Counted from the stretch's first letter, positions 1 to 6,007 are shown. The stretch is 7,821 nt of DNA from Candidatus Glassbacteria bacterium RIFCSPLOWO2_12_FULL_58_11 (GCA_001780825.1 MFIX01000216.1:1-7821), one strand, 5' to 3'. Translations and numbers: made by a program. Notes: a model not told the origin generated them from the letters alone.

Positions 1-303
1 ATCACCCGGGGGGGCCGGAAAAACCTGCTCGCCGGGTTAAAAGCGCTGAAATTCGGCTGGAAGTTTTCTCCGTCCGGGATGATCGGCCGGACCCAGAGCA
101 TCGGCGGCTACAGTATCACCAGCCTAAAGTCCGTGCGCCACGACTGGTACCGCGAGGACCTTAGCGGATTGTTGGGGATGCTGGCTGCGGGGAAGATCAA
201 GCCGCTGGTGGCCGGGCGGTTGCCCTTGGAGCAGGCCGCAAAGGCCCACGAGCTGCTGGGCGGTAAAAAAATCGCGGGCAAGGTTGTGCTGATCTGCGAA
301 TGA
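1..303 (+). CDS. Medium-chain dehydrogenase/reductase, C-terminal fragment (partial at 5' end)
   Basis: The reading frame is open from base 1 and ends at TGA 301-303, giving about 100 residues of the C-terminal end of an NAD(P)-dependent oxidoreductase. The last 35 residues, with the pattern LPLEQAAKAHELLGG followed by GKVVL, are the usual closing segment of zinc-type alcohol dehydrogenases and quinone oxidoreductases. The stretch KPLVAGRLPLEQ before it is the family's link into the last part of the catalytic domain. The segment WKFSPSGMIGRTQSIGGYSITSL recalls VAT-1-like members, but this subfamily guess is weak. The catalytic zinc ligands and the Rossmann GxGxxG motif would lie upstream and cannot be checked, so the substrate is unknown. 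No terminator-like hairpin follows directly. Confidence 0.82.
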   Translation: MTRGGRKNLLAGLKALKFGWKFSPSGMIGRTQSIGGYSITSLKSVRHDWYREDLSGLLGMLAAGKIKPLVAGRLPLEQAAKAHELLGGKKIAGKVVLICE

Positions 304-376
304 TGCCTTGTAAATGAAACGATATCGCCTTGAAAAGTAAATATTATTGAACTACAGATAAATATTGAAGTTAACC

Positions 377-406
377 TTGACACTGGCTGAGAAACTTCTA
401 TATGAT
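377..406 (+). promoter_or_regulatory. Sigma70-type promoter for the mntA-hepT remnant
   Basis: A perfect -35 hexamer TTGACA (377-382) is followed after 18 bases by TATGAT (401-406), five of six matches to the -10 consensus. It lies about 60 bases before the mntA ATG and points into the operon. The region 304-468 otherwise holds AT-rich spacer without a gene. The assignment rests on sequence match only. Confidence 0.6.
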
Positions 407-468
407 TTAACCACCGATATAAACTAAAATCAATCATCGCTGTTTTAGCTGGACGGGGACAATTTCTG

Positions 469-779
469 ATGTTAGCTGTCGTAGCGAAAAACCGGAAAGC
501 AATAAGTCAGTTGTGCATCCGCTACAATGTCCGGAGTCTGGAATTGTTTGGATCTGCCGCAAAGGACATCTTAAAGCCTTCCGCAAAAGACATAGACTTG
601 CTTGTGGAATTTGAGTCGCTGTCTCCGGTTCAACATGCGGATGCTTTTTTAATTTCCAGGCGGAGCTGCAAAAGATTCTCGGCTTACCGGTTGACTTGAT
701 CGAGCGAGCGCCAATCCGTAACCCTTATTTTTTAAAATCAATCGATCATTCAAAAGTGACCTTGTATGCTGTCGCTTAA
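469..779 (+). pseudogene. mntA: mntA antitoxin (minimal nucleotidyltransferase), broken by a -1 frame change
   Basis: MntA is the minimal nucleotidyltransferase antitoxin that AMPylates its partner toxin HepT. The 0-frame begins at ATG 469, about 9 bases after GGACGGGGA, and reads LELFGSAAKD...SAKDIDLLVEF. This is the nucleotidyltransferase signature: G28-S29, then D41 and D43. The 0-frame drifts after residue 59 and stops at 699 (76 residues). Moving to the -1 frame at the T-run 645-651 restores family-like sequence (QAELQKILGLPVDLIERAPIR) ending at TAA 777-779, for a total of 103 residues, a normal size. The likely third catalytic aspartate (VDLIE) sits only in the -1 frame, so the 76-residue product should be inactive. 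One added T would repair the gene. The bases read T TTT TTA in frame, a textbook -1 slippery heptamer, so ribosomal slippage or a sequencing error in the homopolymer are alternatives to a true null mutation. The gene's end overlaps the hepT start. Confidence 0.8.
645..651 (+). promoter_or_regulatory. T TTT TTA slippery heptamer at the mntA frame change
   Basis: In the 0-frame the codons are GCT TTT TTA ATT. A -1 slip over TTT TTA makes the next codon AAT and then TTC CAG GCG GAG, which restores the MntA C-terminus. This heptamer has the same bases and phase as the HIV-1 gag-pol site. Downstream I see only a weak 3-bp stem (CGG/CCG around 692-701) and no clear stimulatory structure, so programmed frameshifting is possible but unproven. 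Confidence 0.4.
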
Positions 780-879
780 AGTCCGCAAATACCTTTTCGA
801 CATCCAGGAAGCCTGCCGATTATTAAGCCAATTCACCACTGGAAAACGCTTGAAGTTTGGCCGTTTCACTTCGCAGTAA
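766..879 (+). pseudogene. hepT: hepT toxin (HEPN ribonuclease/DUF86), 5' fragment
   Basis: ATG 766 opens a frame reading MLSLKVRKYLFDIQEACRLL and then SQFTTGK. This is the first helix region typical of HepT toxins, the HEPN-fold partner of MntA. The start overlaps the mntA 3' end by 14 bases, the usual arrangement of this operon. Family resemblance stops after the GK(R) at about 841-849. The following residues LKFGRFTSQ are unlike HepT and the frame ends at TAA 877-879. The rest of the gene resumes in another frame at about 1670, so this is the left half of an interrupted gene. The 37-residue product lacks the catalytic motif. Confidence 0.78.
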
Positions 880-1669
880 AAGATACCTGTTATGGCAAGT
901 CAAAAGACAGCCTGACATGTGGAACATTGGTGTTTACTGTCCTGTATGTGTTGCAGGGTATTTTCACCTACCTAGCATGACAAACCAGGGGTTGCTTGCA
1001 TGAACGACAAAGTCTTCCTCCTCGATGAGTATTTCAAGAGCTGGGATCGCGATGTCACAAAGGCGGCTGAGTTGCTTGGAAATCAACGATACCACCTTGA
1101 AGGAATACTTGTCCTGAGTTGCTACCTGAGCGCTTTTGCAGCGATGCGCTTTCCTGATCTTCGGGACAGAGAAGCATATATCAATATTGTAAACGATTAC
1201 TCGGGCAAGCGAGACTTCTACGAAAAAATTGATCTTCTATTTCTATATCAGTGGCCCCAATCCAAGCTTTGTGACAACGGGCGCTACAAGAAACTGAAAA
1301 ACTACTCCGAGATTGTCGCGGCCCTAAAGAAGACCTACGGAGGAGAGAACGATGTAAAAGCAGGTATCCGTTATGTATCCCCAAAAGATATCATTTTTCA
1401 TGTACTAACAGCCGCCATTCCTGGTTTTGATGAACAGAATTTTCGCGATAAGCTTTCTCTTTTTTCGCTCGCTGAACTACTGTACCGGTACGTCAGATGT
1501 GACGCGGTACACAACGCAGATTTTCCTTTTGTGAATAAGAGCCGGGATACCGACGGTAACATCTCATACAAATATAATCATGCAATCACGGGGCAAGTAC
1601 TGCTTGCAACTACCCAGAGTGTATGCAAGGCGTTGTGGGAGGAATGTCGCACAAAGAGCAAGTGGACGC
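847..1669. other. Insertion of about 0.8 kb splitting hepT
   Basis: HepT-like coding stops near 849 and resumes near 1670, so about 820 bases have been added in between. The four-base string ACGC occurs at both edges (846-849 and 1666-1669). Joining across it gives an in-frame TTGKRNSYSYAIVADP, close to intact HepT, so it may mark a short target duplication or microhomology. The true edges could lie some 10-20 bases either way. The insert carries about 150 bases of non-coding DNA and one complete gene (1000-1680). I find no transposase, no clear terminal inverted repeats and no convincing integron attC site, so the mechanism is unknown. Confidence 0.6.
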
Positions 1670-1680
1670 AACAGCTATAG
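1000..1680 (+). CDS. Uncharacterised 226-residue protein with an RX4H, HEPN-like motif
   Basis: I do not recognise a named family. ATG 1000 is preceded by AGGGG (987-991) at 8 bases, a good ribosome binding site, and the frame ends at TAG 1678-1680. The protein looks soluble and helical, with no signal peptide or membrane segment. Near the C-terminus, residues 160-176 read LLYRYVRCDAVHNADFP. R166-CDAV-H171 fits the RX4-6H active-site pattern of HEPN ribonucleases, and it sits after a predicted helix as in that fold. Other notable segments are RDFYEKIDLLFLYQWP (71-86) and KLKNYSEIV (98-106). A HEPN-type RNase or toxin/defence role is an inference from this motif alone; a cargo protein without that activity is the alternative. 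The gene is intact although both flanks are broken hepT, and its base composition is more AT-rich than the metabolic genes. A weak promoter may lie at TTGCAG 951-956 and TAGCAT 973-978, spacing 16. Its last codons overlap the resumed hepT sequence. Confidence 0.72.
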   Translation: MNDKVFLLDEYFKSWDRDVTKAAELLGNQRYHLEGILVLSCYLSAFAAMRFPDLRDREAYINIVNDYSGKRDFYEKIDLLFLYQWPQSKLCDNGRYKKLKNYSEIVAALKKTYGGENDVKAGIRYVSPKDIIFHVLTAAIPGFDEQNFRDKLSLFSLAELLYRYVRCDAVHNADFPFVNKSRDTDGNISYKYNHAITGQVLLATTQSVCKALWEECRTKSKWTQQL

Positions 1681-1951
1681 TTATGCCATCGTCGCTGATC
1701 CATTTCTGCGTTCGGCTGTAGAGCGCCAGTTTGAGATTATCGGAGAGGCTCTCAGGCAAATGCTGGATCTAAATCCTGAATTGTCAGCCTCGATAAGCGC
1801 TTACCAAAGGATTATTTCATTTCGCGACAGGCTGATTCACGGTTAGGCGGACATCGCTCACGATATTGTGTGGGGGATTCTGGAGGTGAATATACCGGGT
1901 TTAAAGCGGGACATTGAAATGCTGTTTTCTATGAGCGGTGACAAACACTAA
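1676..1951 (+). pseudogene. hepT: hepT toxin, 3' fragment with amber codon in the active-site motif
   Basis: Without a start of its own, this frame resumes HepT sequence: ADPFLRSAVERQFEIIGEAL, then RIISFRDRLIHG, the hallmark HEPN region. At 1844-1846 the frame meets TAG. After it the same frame continues ADIAHDIVWGILEVN and ends at TAA 1949-1951, which is clearly the normal HepT C-terminus. The motif should read R-D-R-L-I-H-G-Y (RX4HXY). The stop replaces the tyrosine, the residue MntA modifies with AMP in the studied Shewanella system, so one T-to-G or C-to-G change of TAT/TAC explains it. Together with the insertion this makes hepT dead as a normal toxin gene. With the 5' fragment the ancestral protein would be about 120 residues, a normal length. 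The TAA overlaps the stop codon of the opposing gene. Confidence 0.85.
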
Positions 1952-3024
1952 TCCCGGGTCCAACCCTCGGCCTTGCGCAGCAGCGCCCGCGCCTCGGCCT
2001 CCGAATCGCAGCGGGTCTCGATAAGGAGTCCCCGGCCCGAGATTCCTTTAAGCACGCCCTCGACATCCACTTGCGCCATGCCCTGAAGCACCAGGCGCTT
2101 GCCCTTTTCCTGAATCCTGCGATACATCCCGAACCAGTGCGGCGAGCCGGTTTGCGGGTTGCCCGCGCCCGGCACCCATTGGATGCCATCCAGCTCCGGG
2201 ATGTCCAGCAGGATTTCCAGGTGCGCGAGCTGGCCCGGGCCATCCAGGTGGTAGATGCTGCGCTCCAGGTGACGGCACTGCTCGCTCAGGTGAGGCAGGA
2301 CAAACTCCTCGAACAGCGCCGGGGAGAGCATCGCCGAGAAGTCGCACTGGACATCGCCGCCGCGGCCCGGGCACCAGATACTCATCCAGCCCGCGCTGCC
2401 CTCCTGGTGGCGCATGGTGATCCGGGCCAGCTCATCATAACAGGCGAGCCAGATTCTATTTACCAGCTCACAGGCCTGCTTGACCTCCTCCGGGTGGTCG
2501 AGCAGGTCGTAGAGCATCCTCTGCGTGCCGCGCAGGTGGCAGAGGATGTCGAAAACCGAGTTCAGGTCGGTCAAGCCGGCGAAATATTTCCCCTGGCCCG
2601 ATTCCGCGGCCAGCATGGAGAGGACGCGGGTGATTTCCCACCAGTAGTCATCCGGGTTGAGAGACAGGCCCAGGATATCCGGCCAGGCGGGGAGTTCTTT
2701 CGGGGGCTCGAACCAGACCGTATCCGGCTCGATCCGCGGAGTGCAGCCCAGGTAGGCCGCAGGGATGCCGGGTCCGAGGTTGATCCAGAGGTTCGGGATC
2801 ATCTCTCCGCCGAAAAAGGTGTCCCGGCAGTATTTTTCCCACTCGGCCACCGCTTTTTCAGGATCGCTGAGATGGCGGGCCAGGTAAAAAGGGTCCCAGC
2901 GGTTGTCCGGCGTCCGGCTGTCGCGCGGCGCGGTGACCTGGATCACCGCCCGGTCCACGAGCTCGCCCTCCCACCAGGCGAGCAGGCGCTGACGGGCCTC
3001 TGGCCAATCCTCTTTGTAAAGCAT
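1948..3024 (-). CDS. Uroporphyrinogen-decarboxylase-superfamily protein
   Basis: A 358-residue cytoplasmic TIM-barrel protein of the UROD superfamily, which includes heme-pathway decarboxylases and corrinoid methyltransferases (MtaA/MtbA/CmuA). The best marks are residues 252-287: a helix, then SIYHLDGPGQLAHLE, then IPELDGIQWVPGAG, the barrel strand pattern of UROD-like proteins. LQGMAQVDVEGVL (313-325) and the closing LLIETRCDSEAEA (333-345) also fit. In zinc-binding methyltransferases the metal site is HxC...C. Here the matching residues look like H259, D261 and C339, so the first cysteine is replaced. A true hemE role is unlikely and the substrate is unknown. I chose ATG 3024 because AAAGGA precedes it by 12 bases. 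A TTG at 3045 would add seven residues but would place that Shine-Dalgarno inside the gene. The stop TAG (1948-1950) overlaps the hepT stop, and no terminator separates them. Confidence 0.85.
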   Translation of the reverse strand: MLYKEDWPEARQRLLAWWEGELVDRAVIQVTAPRDSRTPDNRWDPFYLARHLSDPEKAVAEWEKYCRDTFFGGEMIPNLWINLGPGIPAAYLGCTPRIEPDTVWFEPPKELPAWPDILGLSLNPDDYWWEITRVLSMLAAESGQGKYFAGLTDLNSVFDILCHLRGTQRMLYDLLDHPEEVKQACELVNRIWLACYDELARITMRHQEGSAGWMSIWCPGRGGDVQCDFSAMLSPALFEEFVLPHLSEQCRHLERSIYHLDGPGQLAHLEILLDIPELDGIQWVPGAGNPQTGSPHWFGMYRRIQEKGKRLVLQGMAQVDVEGVLKGISGRGLLIETRCDSEAEARALLRKAEGWTRD

Positions 3025-3151
3025 ACCGGTAGTCGTTCCTTTCAAATCGATATTTTGTCCCTGTGTTGGCTACCGTCCCAATAATCCGGGATACGCTTTA
3101 GAGCGAGGTCAAGTTCCAAGCGCGACATTAAAGAGGTTTATCAAGGAATGC

Positions 3152-3231
3152 GGGCGCACACGGGGGTGCGCCCCTACGCCGGTAAATATTTGAAAGCCAG
3201 AACTTGTAGGGGCGGACCCCTGTGTCCGCCC
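3152..3231. repeat. Pair of inverted REP-like hairpins (REPIN-type element)
   Basis: Two 26-base units lie in opposite orientation, 3152-3177 and 3206-3231, matching at 23 of 26 positions. Each is a hairpin with an 8-bp perfect stem and 6-base loop: GGGCGCAC/GTGCGCCC (loop 3160-3165) and GGGCGGAC/GTCCGCCC (loop 3218-3223). Two of the three differences are the two partners of one stem pair (C-G versus G-C), so pairing is kept. Each unit has a CTAC or GTAG tail facing the 28-base spacer. Doublets like this are typical of dispersed bacterial REP/REPIN families. The rest of 3025-3307 holds no gene I can support. Confidence 0.75.
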
Positions 3232-3307
3232 AAAATTAAGAAACGTGAAATCTATCTGTCACGTGCTACTTGGCAGCAAGCCGAGCGGCAATTCATTTGT
3301 TGGTCGA

Positions 3308-4372
3308 TCAGGATTTCCAGTAAAAATTCCAGGCCGTGTTGTGGTAAAACTTTTTCAGCGTTTCATCCGGCAGGTCCAGCGAATGCACCTTCCAGCGTCC
3401 CTGGCGCGAGGGATGCGAGGGATAGTCCCAGTACTCATCGCGTGTTTCACAGAAGCGCCAGCAGAGACGGTACATCTCGAGTTCCGGGTCCAGGTCGCTG
3501 CCGAAAGCGACCCGGTCCGCGAAACGGATAATCAGCTCGCGCGAGCTCCAGGGCTGACGGCCGAGCTCGTTGATCCGGGCGCTGATGTCGCAATAAAAAT
3601 TGGGATAGGTCGCCAGCAGGCGGGTCAGCTCGGGCAGGTTTTCGCCCCGGGCGGCGCAGTGGGCGGCCCAGAAACGGGTCTTCGGATGGCGCTTGATCAC
3701 CCTCTCCTGGGCTTCGAGCAGCTTCTTTTTCGGCGGGTATTTCGACATGTCGCCGAACCACCAGTCGGGATGGCGGATCAGCTCCTCGTAGCGCTCGTTG
3801 AACCGGTCCAGCGGGATGAAAAAGGCATCCGGGTCCGCGGTGTGGAGAATAAACGGCATGTTCAGCCGGCCCGCCAGGTCGTAAATCGGGTCGAGGCGCG
3901 GGTCATCCAGCTCCCAGAGCTTGCCCTCCGGATTGCGCGCCACCAGACCCAGGTCCTTCCAGAACTTGAACCCGGCCAGGCCCTCATCTTTAAGCTTCTT
4001 TATCCAGTCCAGGAAATGGTCCGGCTTCCCGGTCTCCTCCAGCTCATCCAGCCGCGACCACATGACCACCTTGAAACGGTCCGGGTGAGCTCCGCTGAAC
4101 CTCTTCAGGTATCCGGAAAACTCGGAATAGCGTGAATGGCAGAGCGTCACACAGGCCTCGATCCCGGCCTGGTCCATCAGCCGCAGGTATTTGTCCGCGG
4201 TCATGCCGTTGATCTCATCCAGATGCACGTGCGCATCCACCACCGGGAACCGGGGTTTTTCCGGGATGTGGGCAGTGGAATTAAGCATTGTCACCGGCTC
4301 GAAATCTCTCAGCAGCAAAGTATCCTCGACCTCGACCTCATCGTAGGCTCCGCCCAGTTCTTCAGTAGCCAT
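3308..4372 (-). CDS. Amidohydrolase family 2 (COG2159-type) metal-dependent hydrolase/decarboxylase
   Basis: A 354-residue TIM-barrel protein of the Amidohydro_2 family, whose members cleave C-N or C-C bonds, many as zinc-dependent decarboxylases. Seen in order: FPVVDAHVHLD (HxH at H48/H50), GLAGFKFWKDLG (131-142, with K136), PFILHTADP (H177), RFWAAHCAA (H238), and RVAFGSDLDPE, where D293 is the expected metal-binding aspartate. These cover the usual ligand set. The first 40 residues are an extra N-terminal arm before the barrel, with no signal peptide. ATG 4372 follows GAGGAG by 7 bases. Shared strings (HTADP, DISAR, LDP..., IRF.DR..FG.DL) show that it is a paralogue of the gene at 6008-7066. 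It is divergent from the MBL-fold gene, with 169 bases between starts, so the two may share control. The substrate cannot be inferred. Confidence 0.9.
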   Translation of the reverse strand: MATEELGGAYDEVEVEDTLLLRDFEPVTMLNSTAHIPEKPRFPVVDAHVHLDEINGMTADKYLRLMDQAGIEACVTLCHSRYSEFSGYLKRFSGAHPDRFKVVMWSRLDELEETGKPDHFLDWIKKLKDEGLAGFKFWKDLGLVARNPEGKLWELDDPRLDPIYDLAGRLNMPFILHTADPDAFFIPLDRFNERYEELIRHPDWWFGDMSKYPPKKKLLEAQERVIKRHPKTRFWAAHCAARGENLPELTRLLATYPNFYCDISARINELGRQPWSSRELIIRFADRVAFGSDLDPELEMYRLCWRFCETRDEYWDYPSHPSRQGRWKVHSLDLPDETLKKFYHNTAWNFYWKS

Positions 4373-4388
4373 TCCAATTCTCCTCGCT

Positions 4389-4446
4389 CCGGCTTGCCTT
4401 ACGCCGGATTTAGTACGATATTAATAAAATATCGAACGAACCGTTC
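4389..4446. promoter_or_regulatory. Inverted repeats in the divergent intergenic region (possible operators)
   Basis: Between the two divergent starts (4373-4541) lie three short dyads: CCGGC/GCCGG (4389-4393 and 4403-4407), CGATATT-AATAA-AATATCG (4416-4434) and GAACG-aac-CGTTC (4434-4446). The middle one, a 7-5-7 AT-rich dyad, looks most like a regulator site. I see no convincing -35/-10 pair on either strand, and no regulator gene is in the window. Operator function is inferred from symmetry and position. Confidence 0.35.
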
Positions 4447-4541
4447 CCGTTCCGCCCGCTCGGGCCATAGATCGCAAAAAACTGAAGCGAAAATAATAAC
4501 AATTTTTCCAGATAGATTCAATCTCTTTGCAGGAGGAAAAG

Positions 4542-5618
4542 ATGATCGACCGCCGGCAATTTATCGCTCTCTCCGGTGTATCGCTGGCAACCGGCTGCGC
4601 CACGCGGAGCACGGGAATCCCCGCGACGGGCGGAGGAAAGGACCCGGTAACCGAGGGCCGGTATTATCCGCCGGTCACCCAGATCAATCCGCCCGGACAT
4701 CAGGTGATCCACGACCGGGCGACCTATATCGAGCAGTACAAGTACGAGAACTGGATTCCGCCGCGGAAATGGAACGATGACGCGGTGCTGTGGCAGGATT
4801 TCTCGAACCGCTGGGGACAGGGCATCCTGCCGATCCAGCGCCGCCCGCTGCAAATCCTCGAAGGCCTCTACCTGCTCGGCCCGGATGACTACCACCAGTG
4901 CATCTATCTCTGGGACACCGGCGAGGGCTTGCTGCTGGTCGATCCTAGCTACAGCCGCTTTCAGAATATGATCGAGACCCAGATCCGTCAGCTTGGCTAC
5001 CGGCTGGAGGATGTTAAATGGGTGCTGCTGACCCACATGCACTGGGACCATTCGCAGAGCGCTGCGGCCTGGGAGAAAAGAGGCGTGAAAGTATACATCC
5101 ACGCGGCGGATGCGGATTATATCACCGGCCGGAAAGACCCCGGCGGTCCGGAGAGTGTCCTGGCCGTGGTTTCGCCGGTGGTGTTCGAGGATGGCGCGGA
5201 GCTCGAGTTCGGCAAGCTCAAAATGCGCGCGATCCACACCCCCGGCCATACGCCCGGCTCGGCATGCCAAAGCTTGAGCTGGCTGGGGACGCCCGTGCTT
5301 ATCTCCGGGGATATTGTCCTTGACTGGGGCCGTCACGCCTGGATGGGCGCGGACTACTGCAACTGGGACCAGTACCTGGCAAGCCTCTGGAAGCTGCACG
5401 GCGACAAGGATGCGGCGCTCTGGCAGATGCTGCTGCCGGGCCACGGCACTATCGATCTGGATGGGACGGGCGACAGCCTCTACGCGGTAATCCAGATCGT
5501 CAGCGAGATCATGCGCCGCAGAAGGGCCGGGAGCACCATCGACTGGCTCAACCCTTACGAGGTGTTCTGGCAGCTCAAGCAGGAAGGCGGCAAGGAACTG
5601 GAGGTGCTGCGCAGTTGA
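4542..5618 (+). CDS. MBL-fold metallo-hydrolase, predicted Tat-exported lipoprotein
   Basis: A 358-residue metallo-beta-lactamase-fold enzyme. All metal-binding motifs are present: THMHWDH (H165, H167, D169, H170), HTPGHTPGS (H236), SGD (D257) and LPGHG (H301). It resembles the broad lactonase/hydrolase branch (AHL lactonase, methyl parathion hydrolase type) rather than classical beta-lactamases. The N-terminus MIDRRQFIALSGVSLATGC holds a twin-arginine motif and then a lipobox-like ATGC with C19. It is probably folded with metal in the cytoplasm, exported by Tat and lipid-anchored; residues 20-100 then form an arm before the MBL core. ATG 4542 is chosen because AGGAGG (4531-4536) lies 5 bases upstream. 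A TTG at 4527 lies before that site and is unlikely. The C-terminal segment after H301 includes a basic MRRRR stretch (324-328). The gene is divergent from one amidohydrolase and 389 bases before the other. The substrate is unknown, with lactone, ester or phosphoester all possible. Confidence 0.9.
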   Translation: MIDRRQFIALSGVSLATGCATRSTGIPATGGGKDPVTEGRYYPPVTQINPPGHQVIHDRATYIEQYKYENWIPPRKWNDDAVLWQDFSNRWGQGILPIQRRPLQILEGLYLLGPDDYHQCIYLWDTGEGLLLVDPSYSRFQNMIETQIRQLGYRLEDVKWVLLTHMHWDHSQSAAAWEKRGVKVYIHAADADYITGRKDPGGPESVLAVVSPVVFEDGAELEFGKLKMRAIHTPGHTPGSACQSLSWLGTPVLISGDIVLDWGRHAWMGADYCNWDQYLASLWKLHGDKDAALWQMLLPGHGTIDLDGTGDSLYAVIQIVSEIMRRRRAGSTIDWLNPYEVFWQLKQEGGKELEVLRS

Positions 5619-5684
5619 ATTGTTAAGGTGGACCGGAGAAATAAACTTACACTCAGAGCATAAAATTGTTTTCATCTAAGCGCA

Positions 5685-5826
5685 AAGATAATTTTTTATC
5701 TTCTTTTGGTGGCAAAAGAAGCAAAACCAGTTCTTTCATAACTGAAAGAACCAAAGGTTATATCCGGAACCTGAGTCTTTTACTCCGCTTCGCCAAGCTC
5801 GCCTGCGCGAGGTCTCGCGCAAAGGC
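5685..5826. repeat. Run of four hairpins after the MBL gene (possible terminator or dispersed repeat)
   Basis: The gene-free stretch 5619-6007 contains consecutive inverted repeats. They are AAGATAA/TTATCTT (5685-5702), CTTCTTTTG-GTGG-CAAAAGAAG (5700-5721), GTTCTTTCA-TAAC-TGAAAGAAC (5730-5751) and GCGCGAG-GT-CTCGCGC (5805-5820), the last flanked by GCC and GGC (5801-5826). The first two overlap and could form as alternatives, and the T-rich first one could end transcription of the MBL gene. Perfect 9-bp stems with 4-base loops in series look like a mobile non-coding repeat, not chance. I support no gene here, although short open frames exist. Confidence 0.6.
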
Positions 5827-5932
5827 CTGCCGGGACTTTGTACATTTATCATGGCCAGTATGGAAATTACTTGTCTCCCACACGCTCCAAAAAGAGAATC
5901 TCAAGGCTTCAAGGTTTATTATAACCTCTGAT

Positions 5933-5962
5933 TTGACAACTCAGAATCCGAATAAATGCAAT
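5933..5962 (+). promoter_or_regulatory. Possible sigma70-type promoter for the second amidohydrolase
   Basis: A perfect TTGACA (5933-5938) is followed after 18 bases by TGCAAT (5957-5962), which matches four of six -10 positions. It ends 45 bases before the ATG at 6008. A partial dyad AGGTT/AACCT (5912-5927) lies just upstream. The weak -10 leaves this tentative. Confidence 0.4.
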
Positions 5963-6007
5963 CTATTTTACGCTTCCCTTAGTGAGCATTGATGGAGGTC
6001 TTTACGG

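Noticed and set aside
858..999. Short imperfect inverted repeats in the non-coding part of the insertion (for example GACAG at 906-910 with CTGTC at 937-941).
   Set aside because: Stems are only about 5 bp and do not lie at the insertion edges, so they do not support a terminal inverted repeat or attC site.
1842..1848. GTTAGGC, a match to the integron attC core GTTRRRY, near the hepT amber codon.
   Set aside because: HepT coding similarity continues unbroken on both sides in the same frame, so no cassette border lies here. The match arises from the TAT/TAC to TAG change next to GCG. No partner core or attC fold was found.
2071..3084. A 337-codon open frame on the + strand opposite the UROD-like gene.
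   Set aside because: Its translation is low in complexity (many R, A, V, Q, H) and has no family motif. The - strand frame has clear UROD-superfamily sequence and a Shine-Dalgarno site. It is an antisense shadow of GC-rich coding DNA.
3152..3231. The two similar hairpins considered as a short CRISPR array.
   Set aside because: There are only two units, they are inverted rather than direct, and no cas gene is present.
3148..3531. A 127-codon open frame on the + strand starting in the REPIN.
   Set aside because: It runs from the repeat into the antisense of the amidohydrolase C-terminus and has no coding character.
4518..5675. A 385-codon open frame on the - strand opposite the MBL gene.
   Set aside because: It is antisense to a gene with complete MBL metal motifs and a strong AGGAGG site, and its own translation shows no recognisable domain.
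5666..5992. A 108-codon open frame on the + strand in the hairpin region.
   Set aside because: It is built from hairpin repeats, has no ribosome binding site seen and no recognisable domain.
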